A stretch of 54,930 nucleotides of DNA. Origin: Lachnoclostridium sp. UBA3320. Its GTDB lineage: Bacteria; Bacillota; Clostridia; Lachnospirales; Lachnospiraceae. The stretch is from contig DESG01000016.1 of NCBI GenBank assembly GCA_002361175.1, forward strand, positions 24,605-79,534. The letters run 5' to 3'. Under the pieces are notes generated by a model, which saw nothing but the letters and a program-made list of their open reading frames with translations, was not told the origin of the DNA and did not search any database. The first letter of the stretch is position 1. Every line of letters begins with the position of its first letter. The position numbers were made by a program, and so were the translations under genes. Below are positions 7,285-15,501 of this stretch, piece by piece.

Positions 7285-9309
7285 ATGTTTAACATAAGGA
7301 ATAGACACGGAATAATTAAACATGCTGTAGTTTATATAATGACAGCATTGCTTCTTGGGCTGGTAATAGAGTCGCTTAACCGCAAGTCTTTGCTTGCAGG
7401 GATGGGGTATATGGTGGAAAGTCCTCTGTTATTCTGTTTCAATGTACTGATAATACTTCTTACACTGTCGTTTGCATTGTTTTTTAAACGAGAGATATTT
7501 GCATTTGTCTCTGTTTCCACAGTATGGCTTTTATTTGGAATAGTTAATTATATAATACTGCACTTTAGGGTGACGCCATTCTCGGCAGTTGATTTTATGC
7601 TTATAAAAAGTGCAATAAGCGTCTCTGGTCATTATCTAAGTACGCTTAATATTGCAGTGTTAGTAGTTGCGCTGTGTTTAATAGTCTTTTTGATGGCGTG
7701 TCTTTATAAGAAAGCTCCATATCACAGGCATAGAAATTATAAGCGTGTATTTTTATCAAGTGTGCCAGTGGTTATAATAGCATTTGTAATAGCATTTATA
7801 AAGAGTTCTAGCAGTTCAGTACAGGCACTTTCTACTAATTATACTAATATTTCAGAAGCATATGAAAATTATGGTTTTGTGTACTGTTTTACTAACAGTT
7901 TACTTGATACAGGCATAGCAAAACCAGAAGACTATAGTGAGGAAGCTGTAAAAGCTGTGACAGAAAGCCTTGAAGATGAGGAAACTAGCATAGTGGGAGA
8001 TGAAAAGCCTAATATAATATTTATACAGCTTGAATCGTTTTTTGATGTTGATTATGTAAAAGGGCTTAAATTCAGTAAAGACCCATTGCCTACTTTTCAT
8101 TCGCTGCAAAAAAATTATTCTAGTGGGCTTATAACAGTACCAACGGTGGGTGCGGGTACTGTAAATACTGAATTTGAAGTGCTTACAGGTATGCGTCAGC
8201 ATGATTTTGGCGTATGTGAATACCCTTATAAAACTGTTTTAAAGAGCAAAACTTCAGAAAGCATCTGTAATGACCTTGCAGGGCTTGGCTACAAAAGTCA
8301 CAGTGTTCACAATAATGATGCGCTATTTTATGGTAGGAACATAGTATTTTCAAGTCTTGGCTTTGATACATTCACATCTATGGAGTATATGAATGGAATT
8401 ACAGAAAATGACAATGGCTGGGCTAATGATGACATACTTACAGGCGAGATAATAAAAACACTTGACCAGACAAAAGGTCCAGATTTTACATTTGGCATCA
8501 CAGTGCAGAGCCATGGCAAATATGATGTTGATACAGATAAAAAGCAAAAGATTTTAGTTTCTGGCGCACCAGAGGGCATGGAGTCACAGTATACTTATTA
8601 TGTCAATCAGATTGCAGAGGTTGACAGCATGATAAAAGACCTTATAAAGCAGCTTAAAGAACGTGATGAAAAGACAATTCTTGTGCTTTATGGTGACCAT
8701 CTTCCAAGTCTTGAACTTGAAGAGGGTATGCTTAAAAATTCTGATTTGTACCAAACACAGTATGTAACATGGAATAATTTTGGACTTAAAAAGCAAGATA
8801 AGGACTTATTATCATATCAGTTGTATCCATATATATTAGACCAGATTGGCATACATGAGGGAATTATCACAAAGTACCACCAGCAAAAAGAATCTGATGC
8901 AAAGTATCTTGATGGGCTTTCTATGCTTGCATATGACCTTTTATATGGTGAAAATTATGCATATAATGGTACAGTGCCTTTTGTAGCTTCAGATTTGCAG
9001 ATGGGCATTGAAGAAGTTGTTATAAAAGATGTAGCAAAAAGTGATGATGGGTACATTGTAACAGGAAATAGTTTTACGCCATATTCAAAGGTTTACTTTA
9101 ATGGTGATGCACTGGACACAGAGTGGATTGACAGCAAACATTTAAAGATTGTTGGTGAACAGAATTTTGAACTAGAAGATGACTATGAAAGCGAAGCTGC
9201 AGAGGAAGATGATAATGAAACGAATGCATTTGTAATAAAGTTTATAAATGATGATGGTGTTATCTTAAGTACAAGTACACCTCTACTTTATTGGAATACA
9301 TCACTTTAA
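7285..9309 (+). CDS. LTA synthase family membrane phosphoglycerol transferase-like protein
   Basis: The 674-aa protein has about five N-terminal membrane segments (residues 12-175) and an extracellular sulfatase-fold domain of the LtaS/phosphoglycerol transferase family. Metal and nucleophile motifs are present: NIIFIQLESFFD (Glu250), AGTVNTEFEVLTGM with the likely nucleophile Thr292, and LYGDHLPSL. A C-terminal extension of about 100 residues after YNGTVPF has an IPT-like beta pattern (GYIVTGNSFTPYSKVYFNG) and an acidic insert, and is not part of classical LtaS. It may polymerise glycerol phosphate or decorate a cell-surface glycan; the substrate cannot be read from sequence. It has its own promoter and terminator. 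Confidence 0.88.
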   Translation: MFNIRNRHGIIKHAVVYIMTALLLGLVIESLNRKSLLAGMGYMVESPLLFCFNVLIILLTLSFALFFKREIFAFVSVSTVWLLFGIVNYIILHFRVTPFSAVDFMLIKSAISVSGHYLSTLNIAVLVVALCLIVFLMACLYKKAPYHRHRNYKRVFLSSVPVVIIAFVIAFIKSSSSSVQALSTNYTNISEAYENYGFVYCFTNSLLDTGIAKPEDYSEEAVKAVTESLEDEETSIVGDEKPNIIFIQLESFFDVDYVKGLKFSKDPLPTFHSLQKNYSSGLITVPTVGAGTVNTEFEVLTGMRQHDFGVCEYPYKTVLKSKTSESICNDLAGLGYKSHSVHNNDALFYGRNIVFSSLGFDTFTSMEYMNGITENDNGWANDDILTGEIIKTLDQTKGPDFTFGITVQSHGKYDVDTDKKQKILVSGAPEGMESQYTYYVNQIAEVDSMIKDLIKQLKERDEKTILVLYGDHLPSLELEEGMLKNSDLYQTQYVTWNNFGLKKQDKDLLSYQLYPYILDQIGIHEGIITKYHQQKESDAKYLDGLSMLAYDLLYGENYAYNGTVPFVASDLQMGIEEVVIKDVAKSDDGYIVTGNSFTPYSKVYFNGDALDTEWIDSKHLKIVGEQNFELEDDYESEAAEEDDNETNAFVIKFINDDGVILSTSTPLLYWNTSL

Positions 9310-9328
9310 TAAAATAATACTAAGGTAG

Positions 9329-9375
9329 AGAAAAGTTATGTTTTGTCGAAAGACAGCGCATGACTTTTCTTTTTG
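9329..9375 (+). terminator. Strong intrinsic terminator after the LTA synthase-like gene
   Basis: A 12-bp stem (AGAAAAGTTATG at 9329-9340 with CATGACTTTTCT at 9359-9370, one G-T pair) is topped by a second 4-bp stem TGTC/GACA closed by a GAAA tetraloop. A TTTTT run follows. The top of this hairpin contains the 0A box described separately. Confidence 0.9.
9344..9350 (+). promoter_or_regulatory. Perfect Spo0A box (TGTCGAA)
   Basis: TGTCGAA, embedded in TTTTGTCGAAAGA, is an exact match to the Spo0A box. It lies about 80 bp upstream of the predicted spoIIGA transcription start, similar to the distal site 1 of the B. subtilis spoIIG promoter. It coincides with the GAAA loop of the upstream gene's terminator. 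Binding of Spo0A is inferred. Confidence 0.65.
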
Positions 9376-9386
9376 TCTGCTATACT

Positions 9387-9419
9387 TTGACATTATTCGT
9401 ACTGAATTTTATGTATACT
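9387..9419 (+). promoter_or_regulatory. spoIIG-type promoter with long spacer
   Basis: A perfect TTGACA (9387-9392) is separated by 21 nt from TATACT (9414-9419). In B. subtilis the spoIIG promoter, activated by phosphorylated Spo0A with sigma-A, has an abnormally long spacer of 22 bp, so this spacing is probably meaningful. A 6/7 match to the 0A box (TTTGACA, minus strand) overlaps the -35 region. Confidence 0.65.
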
Positions 9420-9482
9420 GTAAAGCAGATAACAGCCAAAGAAATTTTAAGTTACTTCTGAATTTAAGAAAGAGGGCGATGT

Positions 9483-10283
9483 ATGGCAATCTGTTTTTAT
9501 GCAGATTTATATTTTATCCTTAATTTTATTATGAATTTGTTTTTACTATACATAACAGCGTGGTGGATTGGTGAGTCTTATCACTGTATAAGATGGGCAG
9601 TTTCATCTGTGGTATGTGCTATATTATCAGTTAATATTACATACTTAGCTGGTCGTGGCATAAAGCTGCCTCAAACTTTTTTGGCAATAGCAGAGCTTAT
9701 GTTTCTAATATGGAGTGCATACAGGCCGCAATATTTTAAGAAGTTTTTAACAGAATTTGTTACTTATATATTTTTGTCAGCATTTACAGCAGGAATGATT
9801 TCTATGTTAAAAGAAATATTTTCAAGAAAGAGATTTTCTTTGTTATTTTTGCTTTTATCAATTTGCATTCTTTTTATGTTGTTTCGTTTTCTAAGAGTTT
9901 CTATTGTAAGGCAGGATTTAAAACGAAAGAGCATAGTAAATGCTACACTTGTACACAATGGAAAGAAGCAAGAAATAAAAGCACTTTATGATACTGGCAA
10001 TCATCTTGTAAGTCCATATACAGGTGAGCCAGTAGCTGTTATTTCAAAAGATTTATCAGAGTGGGCACATCTTTCAGAAAATGCTGCTCCACTTTTGATA
10101 CCATACCATTCAATAGGCGGCAGCGGTATGCTTAAAGCATATAGGCTTGATATATTGAAATTTAAAGATGGGAGTGCTAGAAAAAATTTTTTGGCAGCAG
10201 TAAGCGATAATATTTGCACAGATAAAGAAATACAGATGATTTTAAATAATCAGTCTATGGCAGAAGGAGGACACAATGCTTAA
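9483..10283 (+). CDS. spoIIGA: Pro-sigma-E processing peptidase SpoIIGA
   Basis: SpoIIGA is a membrane-anchored aspartic protease that sits in the sporulation septum and cleaves the pro-sequence of sigma-E in the mother cell. The 266-aa protein has five N-terminal membrane segments (about 8-140) and a cytoplasmic domain with the retropepsin-like motif ALYDTGNHLVSP. The catalytic aspartate is at about residue 170. The following TGEPVAVISKD and LIPYHSIGGSGML are also family hallmarks. Its substrate gene sigE overlaps its 3' end by 8 nt, as in other endospore formers. Confidence 0.95.
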   Translation: MAICFYADLYFILNFIMNLFLLYITAWWIGESYHCIRWAVSSVVCAILSVNITYLAGRGIKLPQTFLAIAELMFLIWSAYRPQYFKKFLTEFVTYIFLSAFTAGMISMLKEIFSRKRFSLLFLLLSICILFMLFRFLRVSIVRQDLKRKSIVNATLVHNGKKQEIKALYDTGNHLVSPYTGEPVAVISKDLSEWAHLSENAAPLLIPYHSIGGSGMLKAYRLDILKFKDGSARKNFLAAVSDNICTDKEIQMILNNQSMAEGGHNA

Positions 10284-11016
10284 GATATCAATGTTGAACA
10301 GATTTCACTTTAGGATGATGCCAGAGTTTCGTGGTTTATTTTGGCCGCATAACAGTGGTGATATTCACTATATAGGAGGTGCAGAAATACTCCCAGCACC
10401 GTTTACCTTAGATGAAGAAAAGGAAATACTTGATAAGCTTGGCAGTACTGAAGACCAAGCGGCAAGAAGCAGCTTAATAGAGCACAATCTGCGTCTTGTT
10501 GTATATATAGCTAAAAAATTTGATAATACAGGAGTTGGTGTGGAAGACCTTATTTCTATAGGTACAATCGGGCTTATAAAAGCTATTAATACATTTAATC
10601 CATTAAAAAATATAAAACTTGCTACATATGCTTCAAGATGTATAGAAAATGAAATTTTAATGTATCTTAGGAGAAATAGTAAAATTAAACTAGAGGTATC
10701 TATAGATGAACCCTTAAATGTAGATTGGGATGGCAATGAACTGCTGCTTTCTGATATACTTGGAACTGATGAAAATGTCATTTCAAAAAACCTTGAAGAT
10801 GAAGTTGACAGGAGGCTTTTAAGAATGGCACTTGATAAGCTTAATGAGCGTGAAAGGGTAATAATAGAAATGAGGTTTGGTATTAACACTAAAGATGGCA
10901 AAGAGCGCACACAAAAAGAGGTTGCTGATATCATGGGTATTTCACAATCATACATATCAAGACTTGAGAAAAAGATTATGAAAAGACTTAAAAAGGAAAT
11001 AATGAAAATGGAATAA
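10276..11016 (+). CDS. sigE: Sporulation sigma factor SigE (pro-form)
   Basis: This is the early mother-cell sigma factor. The 246-aa protein begins with a basic, hydrophobic pro-sequence of about 27-30 residues (LNRFHFRMMPEFRGLFWPH) before DIHYIGGAEILPAPF, which aligns with the processing region of B. subtilis pro-sigma-E. Region 2 contains NLRLVVYIAKKFDNTGVGVEDL and LATYASRCIENEILMYLRR. Region 4 contains the helix-turn-helix TQKEVADIMGISQSYISRLEKK. The start codon lies inside spoIIGA, so the protease and its substrate are translationally coupled. Confidence 0.97.
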   Translation: MLKISMLNRFHFRMMPEFRGLFWPHNSGDIHYIGGAEILPAPFTLDEEKEILDKLGSTEDQAARSSLIEHNLRLVVYIAKKFDNTGVGVEDLISIGTIGLIKAINTFNPLKNIKLATYASRCIENEILMYLRRNSKIKLEVSIDEPLNVDWDGNELLLSDILGTDENVISKNLEDEVDRRLLRMALDKLNERERVIIEMRFGINTKDGKERTQKEVADIMGISQSYISRLEKKIMKRLKKEIMKME

Positions 11017-11074
11017 GATTTTATTTTTGGTAAATCCTACTTTATATATCTTAGTCACATTATGGAGGATAAAG

Positions 11075-11851
11075 ATGGCAATGTATAAAGTAGAAATCTG
11101 TGGTGTAAACACAGCGAAGTTACCACTCCTTACAGACGAAGAAAAGAAGGAGCTTTTTGATAAGATACAAAAAGGAGACAAGAAAGCAAGGGAGGATTTT
11201 ATTAAGGGTAATCTCAGGCTTGTTTTAAGTATAATACAGAGATTTTCAAATTCAGGTGAGAATATTGATGATTTGTTTCAAATAGGCTGCATAGGGCTTA
11301 TGAAAGCAATCGATCATTTTGATGTGACGTTAAATGTTAAATTTTCTACTTATGCTGTACCTATGATAATTGGGGAAATAAGGCGATACCTGCGTGATAA
11401 TAATAGTATCAGGGTAAGCCGTTCTATACGTGATACAGCGTACAAGGCTATTTATACTAAAGAACTAATGATGAAAAAAAATGACAAGGAGCCTACAGTT
11501 GAAGAAATTGCAGAGAAATTAGATGTGGCGCCAGAGGATATAATTTATGCACTTGATGCAATACAAAGCCCAGTTTCTCTATATGAGCCAGTGTACGCAG
11601 AAAGCGGGGACACTCTTTATATTATGGACCAGATAAGTGATAAGAAAAATAAAGAAGATAACTGGATAGAGGAAATATCATTAAAAGCAGCGGTAAATCG
11701 TCTATCAGAAAGAGAACACAAGATTATTAATATGAGGTATTTTGAAGGTAAGACGCAAATGGAGGTGGCAGAGGAAATAAATATTTCACAGGCACAGGTG
11801 AGCCGTCTTGAAAAAAAGGCTTTGCGCTCTATGAGGAATTATTTAGGATAG
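11075..11851 (+). CDS. sigG: Sporulation sigma factor SigG
   Basis: This is the late forespore sigma factor. The start is set at ATG 11075 behind TATGGAGGATAA, giving a 258-aa protein that begins MAMYKVEICGVNTAKLPLL, which matches SigG proteins. The open frame upstream of that point (from 11027) has no ribosome-binding site. Region 2 reads DDLFQIGCIGLMKAIDHFD and KFSTYAVPMIIGEIRRYLRD. The helix-turn-helix at the end is TQMEVAEEINISQAQVSRLEKK. It lies 58 nt after sigE, the conserved spoIIGA-sigE-sigG order, so readthrough from the spoIIG promoter is likely. I could not identify a convincing forespore promoter in the gap. Confidence 0.97.
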   Translation: MAMYKVEICGVNTAKLPLLTDEEKKELFDKIQKGDKKAREDFIKGNLRLVLSIIQRFSNSGENIDDLFQIGCIGLMKAIDHFDVTLNVKFSTYAVPMIIGEIRRYLRDNNSIRVSRSIRDTAYKAIYTKELMMKKNDKEPTVEEIAEKLDVAPEDIIYALDAIQSPVSLYEPVYAESGDTLYIMDQISDKKNKEDNWIEEISLKAAVNRLSEREHKIINMRYFEGKTQMEVAEEINISQAQVSRLEKKALRSMRNYLG

Positions 11852-11897
11852 GGGAACATATATTATAGGGAGTATGAATCCTTGCCTGGAGAACTAT

Positions 11898-12161
11898 ATG
11901 AGGGTATGCGAACTTCGTGAAAAGGAAGTAATAAATGTTTGTGACGGGGAAAGGCTTGGAAATGTTTGTGATGTGGATTTCGACGTAAAAACAGGCCGTA
12001 TCTGCAGCCTGATTATTCCAGGACCATGTAAAATATTTGGTATACTAGGACGTGACCATGAATATATTATTCCATATGAGTGTGTTAAAAGAATTGGAAC
12101 AGATGTAATTCTTGTAGATGTTGAAATTGAGAAATGCTTACAAAAATGTAAATTTGTATAG
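11898..12161 (+). CDS. ylmC: YlmC/YmxH family sporulation protein (PRC-barrel)
   Basis: This small protein (87 aa from ATG 11898) belongs to the YlmC/YmxH family, a PRC-barrel-like protein conserved after sigG in endospore formers. Its exact role is not established. The typical pattern is an N-terminal MRVCELREKEVINVCDGERLG, then DVDFDVKTGRICSLIIPGP and EYIIPYECVKRIGTDVILVDV. The start at 11898 has GGAG at 11888-11891. An in-frame ATG at 11874 would add eight residues but sits only 3 nt behind its AGGG, so it is less likely. Confidence 0.85.
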   Translation: MRVCELREKEVINVCDGERLGNVCDVDFDVKTGRICSLIIPGPCKIFGILGRDHEYIIPYECVKRIGTDVILVDVEIEKCLQKCKFV

Positions 12162-12171
12162 GCTTATAAGC

Positions 12172-12200
12172 TTGCAAAGAGGATATTTATAGTTTATTAT
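12172..12200 (+). promoter_or_regulatory. Probable sigma-A promoter of nrdR
   Basis: TTGCAA at 12172-12177, a 17-nt spacer and TATTAT at 12195-12200 predict a start near 12207, shortly before the nrdR ribosome-binding site (GAAAGGTGGG). A 10-bp palindrome GCTTATAAGC (12162-12171) abuts the -35 box. Confidence 0.55.
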
Positions 12201-12229
12201 TAAAAAAAAGAGTGAAAGGTGGGTAAAGC

Positions 12230-12682
12230 ATGAGATGTCCTTTTTGTGGAGCATATGATACAAGAGTTATTGATTCCCGTCCAGCAGATGACAATACATC
12301 AATAAGGCGCAGACGGCACTGTGACAAGTGCCATAAGCGTTTTACTACTTATGAAAAATTAGAAACAGTTCCTTTAATTGTAATTAAAAAAGATTTGACG
12401 AGGCAGCCTTACGATAGACAAAAAATTGAGCAAGGAATAATGCGCTCATGCCATAAAAGACAGGTTTCAGCAGATGATATGAAAATGCTTGTTGATAGAG
12501 TTGAGGCTGTTATATTTGGACAAGAGAAAAAAGAGATATCTAGCAGTTATATTGGAGAACTTGTTATGAATGAACTTAAAGAAGTTGATGCGGTTGCATA
12601 TGTACGGTTTGCATCAATTTATCATGAATTTAAAGATGTTAATACGTTTATTGATGAGATTAAGAAGATACTTGATAAGTAA
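12230..12682 (+). CDS. nrdR: Transcriptional repressor NrdR
   Basis: NrdR represses ribonucleotide reductase genes when dATP is abundant. The 150-aa protein has the zinc ribbon (MRCPFCGAYDTRVIDSR, then CDKCHKRFTTYE) and the ATP-cone domain starting at VIKKDLTRQPYDRQKIEQGI. Length and start (GTGAAAGGTGGG upstream) are standard. No nrd gene lies nearby; the neighbours are sporulation and competence-type genes. Confidence 0.97.
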   Translation: MRCPFCGAYDTRVIDSRPADDNTSIRRRRHCDKCHKRFTTYEKLETVPLIVIKKDLTRQPYDRQKIEQGIMRSCHKRQVSADDMKMLVDRVEAVIFGQEKKEISSSYIGELVMNELKEVDAVAYVRFASIYHEFKDVNTFIDEIKKILDK

Positions 12683-12699
12683 ATATGGAATAATTTTTT

Positions 12700-12737
12700 A
12701 ACGCTCCTGTAACTATGGTTCTAGTTGTGGGGGCGTT
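12700..12737 (+). other. 16-bp RNA hairpin downstream of nrdR
   Basis: AACGCTCCTGTAACTA (12700-12715) pairs with TAGTTGTGGGGGCGTT (12722-12737) around the 6-nt loop TGGTTC. Four of the 16 pairs are G-U in the plus-strand RNA and would be A-C mismatches in the other strand, so the structure is strand specific. No T-run follows, so it is not a standard terminator. Confidence 0.7.
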
Positions 12738-12767
12738 AATTGGCGTTGCCTGTAAAAATAATCTAAA

Positions 12768-12796
12768 TTGACTTAAATTGACATATGTGATATTCT
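12768..12796 (+). promoter_or_regulatory. Sigma-A promoter of comM-dprA
   Basis: TTGACT at 12768-12773 is followed after 17 nt by TATTCT at 12791-12796, with an upstream TG that makes an extended -10. The predicted start near 12803 lies downstream of the TTG at 12800, which supports ATG 12839 as the comM start. Confidence 0.7.
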
Positions 12797-12838
12797 GATT
12801 TGGGGAGAAGTTTGTTGTGTGAGTGGAAAGGACATATT

Positions 12839-14386
12839 ATGTACAGTGAAGCTTATTCAGCAATTATACGTGGCATAGAAGGCTGTATTATACATGTGGA
12901 AGCAGATGTATCTGACGGTTTGCCATGTTTTTTACTTACAGGCTGTTTGTCTTCTGAGGTAAAGGAAGCAAAGGAGCGTGTACGTATAGCTTTAAAAAAC
13001 TGCGGTTTTAAAATTCCTGTTGCAAAGATTACTATAAATCTTTCTCCTGCGAATATACGCAAAGATGGGACGTGTTATGATTTGGCGATTGCTGCCGCAA
13101 TACTTTCTGCATCTGGTGTTATTAAAAGGCAGATGTTAGAAAAAGCAGTGCTTATAGGTGAGTTGGGGCTTGATGGTAAACTTAAAGCTGTGAGTGGTGT
13201 ACTGCCTATGGTGTATACTGCTTATGAAAATAATATATGCTGCTGCCTTGTTCCAAAGGATAATGAAGAAGAGGCAAGATTTGTAAATGGAGTTAATATT
13301 ATAGGTGTGGACAACCTTAAAGAGGCTGTGGATATTTTAAATAGTGAAGAAGAATATAAGAAAGATATAGATTATATACATCCTACAAGAAAAGACAGTA
13401 CTATTCCTGATTTTGCTGATGTCTCAGGACAGGATATGGCACGCCGTGCTGCGGAAGTTGCAGCAGCGGGTATGCACAATTTACTTATTATAGGACCTCC
13501 TGGAACTGGTAAAACTATGATTGCAAAAAGAATTGCAGGCATTATGCCCAAAATGCAGTTTGATGAATGTATGGAAATCTCTAAAGTGTACAGTGTATCA
13601 GGTCTTCTTACAAAGGATATGCCTGTGATTACAGAAAGACCATATAGAGCACCACATCACACAATTACGCAGTCTGCGCTTGCCGGTGGCGGCAGATATC
13701 CAAAACCTGGCGAGTTAAGCCTTGCATCAAGCGGTGTGCTATTTCTTGACGAATTGCCTGAATTTAGCAGACAGACACTTGAAGTTTTGCGCCAGCCACT
13801 GGAAGATGGCTATGTAAATGTTACAAGAGTTGATGGCAATTATACCTATCCGGCAAAATGTATGCTTGTAGCTGCAATGAATCCATGTAAATGTGGATTT
13901 TATCCAAATAGAAAAAAATGTACGTGTACACCTTTGCAAGTTAAAAATTATCTTAACAGGATAAGTCAGCCATTTCTTGACAGAATTGATATATGCGTGG
14001 AAACCGTACAGCTTATGTTTGACGAAGTTTATCCACATGACAGTAAAAAGAAGAAGCAGGAGACATCAGAAGAAATAAGAAATCGTGTCTTAGAGGCACA
14101 AAAGATTCAAAAAGAGAGATATAAAAATGAAAAATTTAAATTTAATTCTAATCTTTCTCCTGCTGGTATTAAAAAATATTGCAATATGTCAAAAGAAGCA
14201 AGAGACTTTTTGGAAAATATTTCAGAAAGAATGGTATTTAGTGCAAGGGTATGCCATAAGATTTTGAAAGTAGGACGTACCATAGCTGATATAGAATTAA
14301 AACCTTTTATAGAAAAAGAGCATATTGCAGAAGCTGTAAGCTATAGAAGTATTAACAGCAAATACTGGAAAGAGGGGAATGAATAG
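12839..14386 (+). CDS. comM: ComM/YifB family AAA+ Mg-chelatase-like ATPase
   Basis: ComM is an AAA+ helicase that promotes branch migration during natural transformation; in non-competent species the family role is unclear. The protein (515 aa from ATG 12839, behind AAAGGA) has an N-terminal Lon-substrate-like domain (EAYSAIIRGIEGCIIHVEADV, INLSPANIRKDGTCYDLAIA). The Mg-chelatase ATPase follows, with Walker A IIGPPGTGKTMIAKRI, the APHHTITQSALAGGG segment and LFLDELPEF as Walker B. A CKCGFYPN...KCTC zinc-like cysteine cluster precedes the C-terminal lid. dprA follows after 2 nt. Confidence 0.95.
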   Translation: MYSEAYSAIIRGIEGCIIHVEADVSDGLPCFLLTGCLSSEVKEAKERVRIALKNCGFKIPVAKITINLSPANIRKDGTCYDLAIAAAILSASGVIKRQMLEKAVLIGELGLDGKLKAVSGVLPMVYTAYENNICCCLVPKDNEEEARFVNGVNIIGVDNLKEAVDILNSEEEYKKDIDYIHPTRKDSTIPDFADVSGQDMARRAAEVAAAGMHNLLIIGPPGTGKTMIAKRIAGIMPKMQFDECMEISKVYSVSGLLTKDMPVITERPYRAPHHTITQSALAGGGRYPKPGELSLASSGVLFLDELPEFSRQTLEVLRQPLEDGYVNVTRVDGNYTYPAKCMLVAAMNPCKCGFYPNRKKCTCTPLQVKNYLNRISQPFLDRIDICVETVQLMFDEVYPHDSKKKKQETSEEIRNRVLEAQKIQKERYKNEKFKFNSNLSPAGIKKYCNMSKEARDFLENISERMVFSARVCHKILKVGRTIADIELKPFIEKEHIAEAVSYRSINSKYWKEGNE

Positions 14387-14388
14387 CT

Positions 14389-15471
14389 ATGGAACATATA
14401 CATTATGTGTACTGGTTGTCATGTGTAAATGGCATAGGAAGTGTTAAGAGAGGCAGATTGCTTAAATATTTTGGAAGTGAAGAAGAAATTTTTAAAGCAT
14501 CAAAGGATATGCTTTCAAAGGTTATAAGTATAAAGGATATTGAAAGTCTTTTGTCTTGCAGAAATAAAGATGTTATAGAAGAAAATTATGGCAAGATGAC
14601 ATCAAAAGGCATAAAATTTACATATAAAGGATATGATACTTATCCAGAAAAGCTTTATGAAATATATGATGCACCATACTGCCTTTATTATAAAGGAATA
14701 CTTCCTGATAATAATAAAAAAACTGTAGCTGTAGTAGGTGCTAGGAATGTATCTTACAGTGGCAGTGTGATTGCAAAAAAGATGGGAAGAGAGCTTGCGG
14801 AAAATGGTGTACAAGTAATTAGTGGTCTTGCAAGAGGAGTAGATATAAGTGCTCAAAAAGGGGCTCTTACAATAGCAGGTAATAAAACATTTGCGGTTAT
14901 GGGCTGTGGTATAGATATATGTTATCCAAAGCAGCATATAGAAGCATATATGCTTATACAAGAAAGCGGCGGTATAATTTCTGAATATCCAATAGGTGTG
15001 CCGCCTATAGCAGGCAATTTTCCAATGCGCAATAGAATAATTAGTGCTCTTTCAGATGGAATATTGGTAATTGAAGCTGGAGAAAAAAGCGGGTCTCTTA
15101 TAACAGCAGAATATGGAATTAATCAGGGAAAAGATATTTTTGCAATTCCTGGAGAAATTGGAAATAAATTATACTGCGGAAGCAACCGACTTATAAAGGA
15201 AGGTGCCGCACTTGTGACAGATATAAGTGATATAATGGACGCACTTGGAATATTCTATGATTGTAATATATCAGAGCATAAACAAAAATTATGTCTTGAA
15301 AGAAATCATAAAATAGTGTATTCTAGTTTAGGTCTGGAACCAGCACATGTGTCAGAGATAGCTGTAAGGTCAGGTTTTAGCATTAAACAAACTATGGAAA
15401 TACTTATAGACCTTGAGCTAAAGCAATACATATGCATGGTGGGCAATAATTATTATGCAGTAAAACTATAA
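14389..15471 (+). CDS. dprA: DNA processing protein DprA/Smf
   Basis: DprA binds incoming single-stranded DNA and loads RecA during transformation; it is also conserved in species not known to be competent. The 360-aa protein has an N-terminal SAM-like helical region (LSCVNGIGSVKRGRLLKYFG) and the Rossmann core. Core motifs are VAVVGARNVSYSGSVIAKKM, ISGLARGVDISAQKGAL, FAVMGCGIDICYPKQH and the phosphate-binding NRIISALSDGILVIEAGEKSGS. A C-terminal winged-helix region is also present. It is nearly contiguous with comM. Confidence 0.95.
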   Translation: MEHIHYVYWLSCVNGIGSVKRGRLLKYFGSEEEIFKASKDMLSKVISIKDIESLLSCRNKDVIEENYGKMTSKGIKFTYKGYDTYPEKLYEIYDAPYCLYYKGILPDNNKKTVAVVGARNVSYSGSVIAKKMGRELAENGVQVISGLARGVDISAQKGALTIAGNKTFAVMGCGIDICYPKQHIEAYMLIQESGGIISEYPIGVPPIAGNFPMRNRIISALSDGILVIEAGEKSGSLITAEYGINQGKDIFAIPGEIGNKLYCGSNRLIKEGAALVTDISDIMDALGIFYDCNISEHKQKLCLERNHKIVYSSLGLEPAHVSEIAVRSGFSIKQTMEILIDLELKQYICMVGNNYYAVKL

Positions 15472-15501
15472 GTTATGCCATATTGAAAGGAAGGAAATGT
15501 A

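Noticed and set aside
9338..9523. 61-codon frame upstream of and overlapping spoIIGA
   Set aside because: It runs through the terminator hairpin and promoter region, has no ribosome-binding site, and its product has no family-like features.
11017..11074. Forespore (sigma-F/sigma-G) promoter upstream of sigG
   Set aside because: A GAATA at 11011 and a GGTAAATCCTA at 11029 were tested, but the spacing of 13 nt and several mismatches do not fit either consensus.
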